DNA of 64,000 bases, from the NCBI GenBank assembly GCA_038210375.1, contig JBBQWT010000008.1, positions 1 to 64,000 of the forward strand, in the 5' to 3' direction. This stretch comes from JBBQWT01 sp038210375. Its GTDB lineage: Bacteria > Acidobacteriota > Terriglobia > Terriglobales > Acidobacteriaceae. Each line of letters starts with the position of its first letter. The first letter of the stretch is position 1. Position numbers and translations under genes: made by a program. The notes under the pieces are model-generated. The model made no database searches and was not told the origin of the DNA. It worked only from the letters and a program-made list of their open reading frames with translations. Below, piece by piece: positions 50,975 through 59,589 of this stretch.

Positions 50975-53305
50975 TTAAAAGGTGAACTGCCGGTCCACGA
51001 CCGTGACGTCGCTGCCGTACCACGCCATGTCAATTTCCGGACGCGGCGCGAAAACCTGGCCGGGGACCTGGGGCAGGCCGAACGAACGATCACCGATCCA
51101 GCATTGCACCGGGGCACGTGACGCCAGGTGCAGCTCCAAATCGACCCCTTGTGCCGGAACCGCGAGGTAACGCAGCAGCCAGGATGATACGGTGTCGCGA
51201 TCATTGACGATGGGGAATTCCCTGCCATTCCATTTCAACGATGCGATCTTGACCGTCGACGGAAACCTTATGGCGATCCCATTGGCGTGACGCGGGGAGG
51301 CGAGGTGCAAACGCAACATGCGCCCGTCCCCTACGACCACGTCGCCGGTCACCTGTGCCGACGGCGCTTCCAATCCGAGTGGTGAAACCGCATTGGACAG
51401 CACCACCGCATCAGAGCCGATGGTGAATCCTGGCTCTTGACCCCTGTGAAAATTCTTTCCTAGAAACTGCGAAGTGAAGCTGTCAGGTTTCTGGTCGTAA
51501 CTGGCCCACGCAGCTTTTTTGGCGCCGGCATCCTCGGCATAGAAGATGGTGTCGGGATGGGGATGCGCCGTGCTCGGCGCCGAACCCACGTAGCCCATTA
51601 CCAACAGGCACATTGAAGCCGCCAGCATTAATTGGAACGTCCGGCGCGGAGCCAATGCCAACTGGCTCAGAAGTGGGCTGATGACCGCCAGGAGAATTGC
51701 AAATACCGCCGCCACCACCACCACGCTGATGCTATTCAAGCTCAGCAGCGTCAGGAGTTGCACCATGAGGGGAGCAAACAGCAATACCGCGGGAATCGCT
51801 CCCAGTAGGCACCAGAACAAAGCCAGGTTGCGGTTTCGGGTGAACAGGGCGAGCAAAATTCCCGCCAGCGCAAACACCAGCGGCCACTGCAAAATGTAGC
51901 TTGCGCCGCTCACCTTGATGGCCGCCGCCAGCGACAATGCGAAAACTCCCATCACATTGCCTGTTGCAACATTAAGCCAGCCCAGCCGGGCAGCGAGCCA
52001 ACCCTCCAGCAACACGGCGAGAGCCGTAGCCAGCAGAAGCAATCCCCCAAGAATCAATTGATTGCCGGGGGCATCCCCGATTTGTGGGTTGTCCCCCAAC
52101 GCTCGGGCCAGCAGCCACCACCCCGCACCCGTGGCCCCAATGGTCACCAGAAGCAACAGGATAAAGCCCCCAAGGCCGGCGGCGCTGCGCCCGATCGTAA
52201 TCATTCCCCTGCGCGACGCAATCACAAAACTCGCCAGAAAAAGCGCGAAAACAACTAGGTGGAGCATCGCAATCGTGGGGTGCTGGTAGTGGACGAGCCG
52301 GCTCCCCAGCCAGTTGAAGTAAATGCGGTCTGGCTGGCGAGCGTTCTGCAAATCGATGTTGCCGAAACGACGGGTCAGCACCAGGGCATACGACCCCATG
52401 TGCTGAATCGTGCCGTGGTCGAGGTTTTGCGCGGTGTCGAGGCGGGAATGATAATTCTGAAAACCGCCGACAAATGCAAAGTTCATACCCTGCAAACCAG
52501 CCCGCTTGAACACGGTCATGTCGGTGTCGTTGGGCAGCATTTTGTAAGCGGCGTAGGTAAGCGATGAAGCCACGGGATAGGGAACGACCCCGGAGAATTC
52601 GCTGATCAGCCAGCCATTACCTTCGCTGGTTTCAAACATCACTACCGGACCAGAATTCCCGCGGCCTTCAAAATTCAGCACGATGCGGACATATTCTTTG
52701 AGGGCGGGGTGGTCAGCGACAAAGGCCGACGCCCCCAGTAATCCTGCTTCCTCGCCGTCGGTAAGCACCACCAGTATTTCATTCTTCAACGCCGGATCGG
52801 CCCGCAGCGCGCGCAAGGTTTCGAGGATGGTGATCACGCCCGCCCCGTCGTCTCCCGCGCCGGGCGCGCGCTCCACCGAATCATAGTGCGCCGCCAGCAT
52901 GACCGCCTGCGTGCTGCCGGCGCCGGAAAACTTAGCGACAATGTTCTGCACGCTGGCGGCATTTACGAGATGCCCCCGGCCCTGGATGCCGACACTATCT
53001 TCAACTTTTACATCGGCCCCCAGAGCGGTGAGTTGTTGCACCAGGTAATCGCGAACATGATGGTTCTGATCGGTGCCGACGAAATGCGGGGCGGCCGCGA
53101 TCTGTTGCAAGTGTGACACAGCGCGCTCCGCCGAGAACTGGCCAGCGGCCGCATTCGCATCCAGCGGCGCCGGCGTCCTGTATTCATTAATTGCGATCAA
53201 AGCGGCGGTGCCCAGCACCAGCCAGACCGCAAGCTTGAGCATCGTGGGAAGGGATATGGCCACCGGAGGGAATTCGCCGCGCGGTTCAATCTGTGCCGCC
53301 GTCAT
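50975..53305 (-). CDS. M28 family zinc peptidase with multi-pass membrane C-terminus
   Basis: A 776-residue protein. An N-terminal membrane anchor (LKLAVWLVLGTAALIAI) precedes a co-catalytic M28 domain (residues 60-320) with zinc ligands in LAAHYDSVERAPGAGDDGAG, TDGEEAGLLG, NFEGRG and YHSRLDT. Then follow about eight membrane helices and a beta-rich C-terminal domain. The layout recalls ERMP1/Fxna-type M28 peptidases, which is unusual for a bacterium though found in several phyla. It starts two bases after the MBL-receiver gene, so it is probably in the same operon; it could be the effector of that signalling module. Confidence 0.85.
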   Translation of the reverse strand: MTAAQIEPRGEFPPVAISLPTMLKLAVWLVLGTAALIAINEYRTPAPLDANAAAGQFSAERAVSHLQQIAAAPHFVGTDQNHHVRDYLVQQLTALGADVKVEDSVGIQGRGHLVNAASVQNIVAKFSGAGSTQAVMLAAHYDSVERAPGAGDDGAGVITILETLRALRADPALKNEILVVLTDGEEAGLLGASAFVADHPALKEYVRIVLNFEGRGNSGPVVMFETSEGNGWLISEFSGVVPYPVASSLTYAAYKMLPNDTDMTVFKRAGLQGMNFAFVGGFQNYHSRLDTAQNLDHGTIQHMGSYALVLTRRFGNIDLQNARQPDRIYFNWLGSRLVHYQHPTIAMLHLVVFALFLASFVIASRRGMITIGRSAAGLGGFILLLLVTIGATGAGWWLLARALGDNPQIGDAPGNQLILGGLLLLATALAVLLEGWLAARLGWLNVATGNVMGVFALSLAAAIKVSGASYILQWPLVFALAGILLALFTRNRNLALFWCLLGAIPAVLLFAPLMVQLLTLLSLNSISVVVVAAVFAILLAVISPLLSQLALAPRRTFQLMLAASMCLLVMGYVGSAPSTAHPHPDTIFYAEDAGAKKAAWASYDQKPDSFTSQFLGKNFHRGQEPGFTIGSDAVVLSNAVSPLGLEAPSAQVTGDVVVGDGRMLRLHLASPRHANGIAIRFPSTVKIASLKWNGREFPIVNDRDTVSSWLLRYLAVPAQGVDLELHLASRAPVQCWIGDRSFGLPQVPGQVFAPRPEIDMAWYGSDVTVVDRQFTF

Positions 53306-53307
53306 GC

Positions 53308-54654
53308 TTAAACCGGCTCTGATTTATTGGGCTCCGCGGTGTTACGCGCGAAGCAGGCATGCACGCGGGTCGCCAGTTGGGGGATGGTGAAAGGTTTGGT
53401 GAGATGATCGGTGGCGCCCGCTTCAAAGCTTTCCCGGGTATGGGTTTCGTCGCCGGACGCGGTCAGCACCAGCACGGGCAATGTGCCAAACCCCTGGCGT
53501 GCCCGCAAAATCTTCAGCACTTCGATACCGCCCATGAGCGGCATATTGAGATCGAGCACCAGCAAGTCAGGATTGGCCTCATCCAGCATGGCCATGCACT
53601 GCTGCCCATTTTCCGCCTGCAGCACAATGTAGTCCTTGGCCAGGGCCGCTTTGGCCAGGAGGCAGATATTGGGGTCGTCATCCACCACCAGCACGCGGCG
53701 TTTGCCTTCCTGTTTCGGCGCTTCCGGTTCGGCTACCGATACCGAGGTCATTTGCGGTCCGGTGCCGGTCACAATCAGCTCGCACCCTTCATAGGCGCAA
53801 AAAACTGTGAGGTCGTTGCGCCGCAGGGCGGCGAGGGATTTCGCGCGGCGTTCGATCAAGGTCAGTTTGGCGTCATCGTGCAAAGGGTCATGATGAAAGA
53901 GCGCCAGGCGCTTTACGCGGGCGGCGGCGGCAATCTCCACCACGTATTTATAGGTACTGTGGCCCCAGTTCTTCTTGGCGCTATATTCTTCCGGAGTGTA
54001 CTGGCAATCGTGAATGACCAGGTCAGCTCCCAGCATGAAATCAGCATGCCGCCGGTCACCCGCGTGCAGGATTGCGCTCAGCCCTCCCGGCTGGGCATCC
54101 GACCGCCACAGGGATTCGGAAAATGGTTCGTGGTCGGTCAGATACAGCACCGAAACTCCGTCCGCCTCAATGCGGTAGCCGAGGGTGACCGTCGGATGGT
54201 TCAGGAACTGGGTGATCACCCGCACCCCGTCGATGTCATGAACGCCTTCACTGAGCTCGCGGAAACGGATCTTGGCAGGCAACTGGCCCAGTTCGACGGG
54301 GAAGTAGGTGAATTCCATTTGCCCGGCAAGTACTTCGCTCAGCGAAGAACCGCCAACGCCTTCAGGAGCGCAAATGGTGAACTCGTTTCCGGAAACGAAC
54401 AGCGGCGCAAAAAAAGGAAATCCCTGGATGTGGTCCCAATGGCTGTGGCTCAGCAAAACTGTGGCGAGAATGGGTTTCGGCGCCGTCGCCAGCAGATGCA
54501 TGCCCAGGGCGCGGATTCCGGTGCCGCAATCGAAGATAAAACGCTTGCCCGCTTTGGTTTCCACTTCCACGCAGGAAGTGTTGCCCCCGAAATGGACGGT
54601 CGAAGGACCGGGGGATGCAATCGATCCGCGGGTACCCCAGAATCGCACACGCAT
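53308..54654 (-). CDS. Metallo-beta-lactamase domain fused to a receiver domain
   Basis: A 448-residue fusion. Residues 1-260 are a metallo-beta-lactamase fold with the metal motif LSHSHWDHIQG, distant ligands in LTDHEPF and HAGD and HHDP, and the opening VRFWGTRGSIASPGPST typical of cyclic-nucleotide phosphodiesterase-like MBL proteins. Residues 320-440 are a full response-regulator receiver (VLVVDDDPNICLLA, phospho-acceptor in LLVLDLNMPLMGG, TKPF). So a hydrolase appears to be controlled by phosphorylation. The partner kinase gene ends four bases upstream. The substrate is unknown. Confidence 0.85.
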   Translation of the reverse strand: MRVRFWGTRGSIASPGPSTVHFGGNTSCVEVETKAGKRFIFDCGTGIRALGMHLLATAPKPILATVLLSHSHWDHIQGFPFFAPLFVSGNEFTICAPEGVGGSSLSEVLAGQMEFTYFPVELGQLPAKIRFRELSEGVHDIDGVRVITQFLNHPTVTLGYRIEADGVSVLYLTDHEPFSESLWRSDAQPGGLSAILHAGDRRHADFMLGADLVIHDCQYTPEEYSAKKNWGHSTYKYVVEIAAAARVKRLALFHHDPLHDDAKLTLIERRAKSLAALRRNDLTVFCAYEGCELIVTGTGPQMTSVSVAEPEAPKQEGKRRVLVVDDDPNICLLAKAALAKDYIVLQAENGQQCMAMLDEANPDLLVLDLNMPLMGGIEVLKILRARQGFGTLPVLVLTASGDETHTRESFEAGATDHLTKPFTIPQLATRVHACFARNTAEPNKSEPV

Positions 54655-54658
54655 AGGT

Positions 54659-56605
54659 TTACTCCCGCTCCTGTTCTACGCGAACATTTTCCAGGTATAT
54701 CTTAAATTCTGCGATACAGGTGCGCGCCGGTTCCAGCAATTTATCTTTGCCCGCCTGTTCCATCACCGCTCCAATTTCGCTGATCCGGTCGAAGCCATAA
54801 CTGGCGCCCGTGCCCTTGAGATTATGTCCCAGAGTGCGGATGGTTTCGAAATCCCCGGTCTGTTCTGCTTCCAGCAGCCGCCCCAGGTCAGCGCGGATAT
54901 TTTGCAGATAAATGGGAGCGATCTCGGCGATGGCGCTGTCAACATATACGGTAATTCCCGGGGCATCTCCAGGCCGGTCACAGGCCAGGGCGTATTTCTG
55001 AATGGCTTCCACCAGCGTTGCCTTGCGAATTGGCTTGGTAAGGTGAGTATTGAAGCCCACCTGCACGCTACGTTCAATTGACTCCTTGAAAGCGTCGGCG
55101 GTGAGCGCCAGCACGGGCAACCGGGGCCTTCCGGTTTCGCGCTCCCATGCGCGGAACTCGGCGGCGGCCTCGTAGCCATCCATCACCGGCATGTGAGCGT
55201 CCATCAGCACCAGATCATAATGTTCTGACATCATCTTGGCGAGAGCAATCTCGCCATTTTCGGCGAATTCGAGCGCGCAAGCCGAACCCTTCAAGTAGGC
55301 CTGAATGAGGAAGCGGTTATCCGCCGAGTCATCCGCCAGCAAAATGTGCATGGGCGCAAGATCGGCAGAGGTAGTCGCCGGCACAGCGGGCCCTTCTCCA
55401 GCGGTTACGGTAGCATCCTGGCGATCGGAAACGCCAAACTTCGCGGTAAAGAAAAACGTGCTGCCCTTCCCCAGGTCACTTTCCACCCACAGCCGGCCCT
55501 GCATCAGTTCCACCAGTTGCCTCGAGATGGAAAGCCCCAGGCCGGTGCCGCCGTATTTACGCGTGGTGGAGGTGTCCGCCTGGGTAAAGTTCTCGAAAAT
55601 GCTTGTAAGCTTGTCGGCTGGAATGCCGATGCCGGTGTCGCTGATGGAAAAGCGTAAGTGACCGGGCTCGGGATCGTCCGGGTCCTGCTGCACCCCGACG
55701 TGCAGCGAGCCCTGGTCGGTAAACTTCATGGAGTTGCCCAGCAGATTCAACATGACCTGGCGCAGCCGCGTGGGGTCGCCAATAAACCAAGGCGGCAAGC
55801 CAGGCGCAATCGCGGAAGTCACCGCCACTCCCTTTTCCAGCGCGCGCACCCTGATCAATTCGGTAGCGCGTCCCACGACATCGGCCAGTTCGAAATCAAT
55901 CGCCTCCAGGGTGAGATGGCCGGCCTCGACCTTGGAGAGGTCGAGAATGTCATTGATGAGATTCAAGAGGTTGCTGCCCGCGCGCTGAAATACCGCCACA
56001 TACTTGCGCTGGTCTTCGTTCAGTTCTGAGGCCGACAACAAATCGGCCATGCCCAGGATGGCGTTCAGCGGGGTACGAATTTCATGGCTCATACTGGCCA
56101 GAAAATCGCTCTTGGCGCGGGTGGCGCGTTCCACCTCCTGGTTCAGGCGGGAGATGGTGTCGTACGACATCGACATCTCGTGGGCGTAAAGCTGCACCTG
56201 CTGGCGCTCGTTGTAAGTGGCGTCGGCCAAATCGAGCACGAGGAAGCGGTGCATCTCGCCCTGTTCCCCGGAGCCGGGAGTCAGCGAGTTGAAGGCGAAG
56301 GCCTGCAGATGATATTCGGTGCCGGCGGCGTCAGACTCGGTCCAGAACTCTGACTGCAACCGCTCGGAAGAGGTGGTCTTCCAGAACGATTCGGCGATGG
56401 GCAAAAATACTTCCAGCATCGGAAAGTGCTCGGCCAAAGTGATGGCGGAAGCGCGAGCGTCATCCTCGGAAACAAGCTGCAGGAACCATGCCGGAGCATC
56501 GTTGACGAAGGAGAAGACGCCCAGGGACATACGCTCGAACACCGCGAACTGCATGGCGCAGAGGACCAGCGCCGCGGGACCGGCGGGAAATTTCGGATCA
56601 CGCAT
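54659..56605 (-). CDS. Hybrid histidine kinase with receiver and HPt domains
   Basis: A soluble kinase of about 648 residues. An N-terminal PAS-like sensing region (to about residue 140), a coiled linker, HisKA with the phospho-His in SMSHEIRTPLNAILGMADLL, HATPase_c (NLLGNSMKFT, DTGIGIP, YGGTGLGLSI), a receiver (LLADDSADNRF, LVLMDAHMPVMDGYEAA) and a C-terminal HPt (TLGHNLKGTGASYGF) form a complete phosphorelay in one chain. There is no membrane segment. The ATG at 56605 overlaps the GTPase end by eight bases; ATGs at 56614 or 56638 are possible. The HPt can pass phosphate to the receiver of the next gene. Confidence 0.88.
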   Translation of the reverse strand: MRDPKFPAGPAALVLCAMQFAVFERMSLGVFSFVNDAPAWFLQLVSEDDARASAITLAEHFPMLEVFLPIAESFWKTTSSERLQSEFWTESDAAGTEYHLQAFAFNSLTPGSGEQGEMHRFLVLDLADATYNERQQVQLYAHEMSMSYDTISRLNQEVERATRAKSDFLASMSHEIRTPLNAILGMADLLSASELNEDQRKYVAVFQRAGSNLLNLINDILDLSKVEAGHLTLEAIDFELADVVGRATELIRVRALEKGVAVTSAIAPGLPPWFIGDPTRLRQVMLNLLGNSMKFTDQGSLHVGVQQDPDDPEPGHLRFSISDTGIGIPADKLTSIFENFTQADTSTTRKYGGTGLGLSISRQLVELMQGRLWVESDLGKGSTFFFTAKFGVSDRQDATVTAGEGPAVPATTSADLAPMHILLADDSADNRFLIQAYLKGSACALEFAENGEIALAKMMSEHYDLVLMDAHMPVMDGYEAAAEFRAWERETGRPRLPVLALTADAFKESIERSVQVGFNTHLTKPIRKATLVEAIQKYALACDRPGDAPGITVYVDSAIAEIAPIYLQNIRADLGRLLEAEQTGDFETIRTLGHNLKGTGASYGFDRISEIGAVMEQAGKDKLLEPARTCIAEFKIYLENVRVEQERE

Positions 56606-57137
56606 TGGCAGCATCCAGGGCGGAGGCGGGGCCGCCATGGGCTGGCTTCAGAATTCTTCCTGCCAGGTCGAGAAAAAGCTGCTCAACTTTTTCCCCGGTT
56701 TTAGCGCTGGCCAGCAAATAAGACCAGTCCCGCTGGCTGAGAGATTCCAGAGACGCGTCAGTCACCTGCCACTCCTCGCGCAGGTCGGCCTTGTTGATGA
56801 CGAAAATGAAAGGCACGTCGCCCAGCTCGGCGGCAACCCGCTCGCGCAGGTCGATGGCGGCATCGAGCGTAGCCGAGCGAGTGCCATCCGCCACCAGGAT
56901 GTAGCCTGCGGCGCCGCGCAGGTGGGCCGGGCGGACCTGGGTCACCGCATCTTCGCCTGCCAGATCCCACAGCATGAGCGTGACTTCCTGCCCCTCTACT
57001 ACCAGCTGTTTCTTGTCGATTTTTACGCCGATGGTGGTGTGGTACTTGTCAGAAAAAATACTGCGGACGAAGCGGGCCACCAGGCTGGTCTTGCCCACCC
57101 CAAAAGTTCCCACCATGCAGATTTTTTTCTGAATCAT
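56598..57137 (-). CDS. Ras/Rab-like small GTPase
   Basis: A 179-residue GTPase distinct from MglA. P-loop GTFGVGKTSL (residues 10-19), switch I Thr in KYHTTIGVKI, G3 DLAGED (58-63), G4 NKAD (115-118) and G5 SAK (144-146). The Ras catalytic Gln position (DTAGQE) is Glu here, so intrinsic hydrolysis is probably slow or helped by a partner. Its sequence is nearer to eukaryotic Rab/Ras than to MglA (which has VPGQ). It starts inside the last codons of the OmpA gene (ATGA overlap) and overlaps the kinase gene, which implies tight stoichiometric coupling. Confidence 0.9.
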   Translation of the reverse strand: MIQKKICMVGTFGVGKTSLVARFVRSIFSDKYHTTIGVKIDKKQLVVEGQEVTLMLWDLAGEDAVTQVRPAHLRGAAGYILVADGTRSATLDAAIDLRERVAAELGDVPFIFVINKADLREEWQVTDASLESLSQRDWSYLLASAKTGEKVEQLFLDLAGRILKPAHGGPASALDAANA

Positions 57138-58735
57138 TGCGCCGCGACCGCCGGGGATGTAATCACGCGGAAGGTCACACGGCGGTCCAGCTCGCTGGGG
57201 TAATCCCCGCTTTCATGCTCCGGGTCCAAGGTCCCGCGCCCGGCAGGGGCCAGCAAATCGCTAGGTATGCCGCGTTGATGCAGCATCCTGGCCACGGTTT
57301 CGGCGCGGCCCTGGCTCAACATGGTATTGCGGTCTTCCTGGCCGGTGCGGTCGGCATGCCCATATACCTCGATGACCGCCTTCTGGCCGTCGGCCAGCGC
57401 GGCCCGCTGCAGCTGGGTGATCTGGTCGGCGATGATATCGAGCATCCCAAACTGGTCGGTGCGGAGCTGCGCGGAATTGACCTCGAAACGCAGCACTTGC
57501 TTGTTCACGCTGTCCCTCAGCAGTTCAACCTTGCGGGTCGCGGAAAACTTTGGATCGAGTGACAGATAGGGCTCCCAGTGCGCCGCAACTTTTTCCGGCG
57601 GAATACTGTAGGCGGTCAGCAGTTCCTTGGGATCGGGGGCCAGCGGATCGCGCAGGCCATTCACCGAATAGCTGGTCCAGCGGCGCTGCGCGTCGGTCAC
57701 CACGATGCCGGGCTCGGAGCGCAGGTTTTGCACGTAAGCAGTCCAGCGGCGATTGTCGCGGATCCGCAAGCCCAGCAGCACCATCAGCAGCAGGGCCAGC
57801 GCGGCCAATACATAGGCGAACTTGTGTGACTTGCCGGCTTCCTTCGCTTCCTTGCGGCCCAGCAGGCATCGCTGCAGATTTGCGCTGACCCCGGCCAGCG
57901 GCGCGGGGTCTCCGTCGAAGGCCTGGAGCTGCGGCCCGAACCGGGCGTGAATGGCTTCAATCTCGCGCTCGAACACTTGGCGCAATTCCGGAGGAGGTAA
58001 TCCGCTGACCACCGACGCCAGCAGCACCAGGGGCCCGTGTTGCAGCCATAACTTGAATTCGCCCACCTCCATCACTTCAAGTTCGTCGGATTTTTTTACG
58101 CCAAAGGAATCGCGCACGAAATCCTGGATGGCGGTGAGCATGCCGGAGATCAGGTCGGTATCGGCCACCACCCCCTGGCTGGCCGCGGCGTACTGGATGA
58201 GCAGGCCGGTTTCGCGATGGATCAGGAAAACCTGTTCCACGCGATAGCCCACGCTGCGAGTGAGCGCGATCTCTCCAAAGCTCTTGCCGGAGCGCCAGGC
58301 TTCGAGGCGCCAGCGCCAGGCCTCGAACGAAACGCTGCGATCGAGCATCTGGTTGAGTGAATCGAAGCTGCCGCGTAGCGCCTTGGCCACCGCCTTGCGC
58401 ACGGCTTCACCGATGATGGGGAACAGCGAGGTGGCCAGCATGGCCGGGTCGCGCGCCACCGAAATGCGCAACGCTTCTTCGATGAGGGGCTGGAGCGCGA
58501 CCTGCAGCTTGCGGTCTTGCCGGGCGCGGATGCCGACGGCTTCAGCGATGCTCTTGCTGAGGTCTTCGGCGCGGGCCTGGGGGTCATCGAGCCGGAGTTT
58601 GATGGCGTCCAGCTTGGCCAGCTCGGGCCCGACGATCAGCTCGCGCAACTGGCTGTAACGTACTTCGGCGCTATCGCCGTCGCCGTTGGCGCCGGGAGCG
58701 GGCGCCAGCTCGTCCTGTCGCGGAATGCTGCTCAT
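57134..58735 (-). CDS. Longin/roadblock-like, single-membrane-span, OmpA-domain protein
   Basis: A 533-residue protein. Residues 1-130 are helical. Residues 160-268 read beta-beta-helix-beta-beta-beta-helix (VEQVFLIHRETGLLI; ISGMLTAIQDFVRDSF; VMEVGEFKLWLQHGPLVLLASVV; ELRQVFEREIEAIHARFG), the order expected of longin/roadblock folds that bind small GTPases. A membrane segment follows (306-323, YVLAALALLLMVLLGL), then a BON-like stretch (330-375, NGLRDPLAPDP) and an OmpA peptidoglycan-binding domain (410-526, VYGHADRTGQEDRN). It would join cell wall to cytoplasmic GTPase. The fold call is by eye. Confidence 0.8.
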   Translation of the reverse strand: MSSIPRQDELAPAPGANGDGDSAEVRYSQLRELIVGPELAKLDAIKLRLDDPQARAEDLSKSIAEAVGIRARQDRKLQVALQPLIEEALRISVARDPAMLATSLFPIIGEAVRKAVAKALRGSFDSLNQMLDRSVSFEAWRWRLEAWRSGKSFGEIALTRSVGYRVEQVFLIHRETGLLIQYAAASQGVVADTDLISGMLTAIQDFVRDSFGVKKSDELEVMEVGEFKLWLQHGPLVLLASVVSGLPPPELRQVFEREIEAIHARFGPQLQAFDGDPAPLAGVSANLQRCLLGRKEAKEAGKSHKFAYVLAALALLLMVLLGLRIRDNRRWTAYVQNLRSEPGIVVTDAQRRWTSYSVNGLRDPLAPDPKELLTAYSIPPEKVAAHWEPYLSLDPKFSATRKVELLRDSVNKQVLRFEVNSAQLRTDQFGMLDIIADQITQLQRAALADGQKAVIEVYGHADRTGQEDRNTMLSQGRAETVARMLHQRGIPSDLLAPAGRGTLDPEHESGDYPSELDRRVTFRVITSPAVAAQ

Positions 58736-58751
58736 TGGGCGCAGCTTGTCC

Positions 58752-59369
58752 TTAGCCGACCTTGGCCGGTTTTACCTTTTCCGAAGGCCCACCTTCGTCG
58801 CTGAGCTGGGTGGCGAATTCGTTGAATAGCGCAGACAAAAGGTGACGGTCGGTCTTGGCGTTGCGCAGTTCATCTACCCGGCGTTCCAGCAGAGCGTTGA
58901 GGGCGTCGTGGCGCTGGCGAATTTCGTCCAGCAGCTTGCGCGATTCCGCCATCAACTCGCCCCGCAAACCGCTGTGGGATTCGCCGGTGGAGCTGTCAAG
59001 ATCGCCGATCTTCTTGGCCAGCGCTTCATGGGTAGACTTGAGGTCGCGATCGATGCTGCTGAGGGTAGTGGCGCGCTCTTCCCGCTCCGCCTTGAGTCGG
59101 GCCGCCAGGGCCTGGGTTTCGTTCTTGAAGAATTCTTCCAGGGATTCGAAGCGGCGCTTCATGGTCTCTTTCAAATCCGTAGTTTCGCGAACCAGGGTAT
59201 CTTCCAGGCGGCTAAAGCGCGTGTCGTAGTTCTTGATCTGCGAGCCGAAAAGGATATCGCGGATCTTCTCGACGCTGGCTCCGGATTCCGTGCCCGGCGC
59301 CATGGGACCATCCCCGCTTTCAGTCTTGGTTTTGTTCTCGTTAATCATCTTGGGCTTTGCATCGTTCAT
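58752..59369 (-). CDS. Coiled-coil protein of the GTPase/OmpA cluster
   Basis: A 205-residue protein with a disordered, acidic N-terminus (1-30), a conserved-looking anchor VEKIRDILFGSQIKNYDTRFSRLEDTL (34-60) and long heptad coiled coils (60-125 and 135-180), ending with LLSALFNEFATQLSDEGG. It has no membrane segment or signal. It is the first gene of the run, 16 bases before the OmpA gene, so a structural or scaffold role in the GTPase complex is likely. I do not recognise a named family. Confidence 0.78.
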   Translation of the reverse strand: MNDAKPKMINENKTKTESGDGPMAPGTESGASVEKIRDILFGSQIKNYDTRFSRLEDTLVRETTDLKETMKRRFESLEEFFKNETQALAARLKAEREERATTLSSIDRDLKSTHEALAKKIGDLDSSTGESHSGLRGELMAESRKLLDEIRQRHDALNALLERRVDELRNAKTDRHLLSALFNEFATQLSDEGGPSEKVKPAKVG

Positions 59370-59589
59370 GTCAATTCCTTCGAAGGCAATTTGTTATCTG
59401 GTGATCGCTGCTTTCGCAGCCCAGGGGCCGAGGACGCGAAACCGCGCCCGGACTACGCCTCGCCGCAGGGGGACGGCACAGGGCGCGTCAATTCTACGTC
59501 CAACCGGGGGTAACGGCAACCATTCCCCGGGCCCGGGATCTTGAAGTTTGGCCCGCCCGGGTATGCCTTCATCGCGTCAAGGCCGAATT

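Noticed and set aside
53359..54705. 448-codon open frame on the plus strand opposite the MBL-receiver gene
   Set aside because: It is exactly antisense to a gene with full domain motifs, and its translation shows no domain; long antisense frames are common in high-GC DNA.
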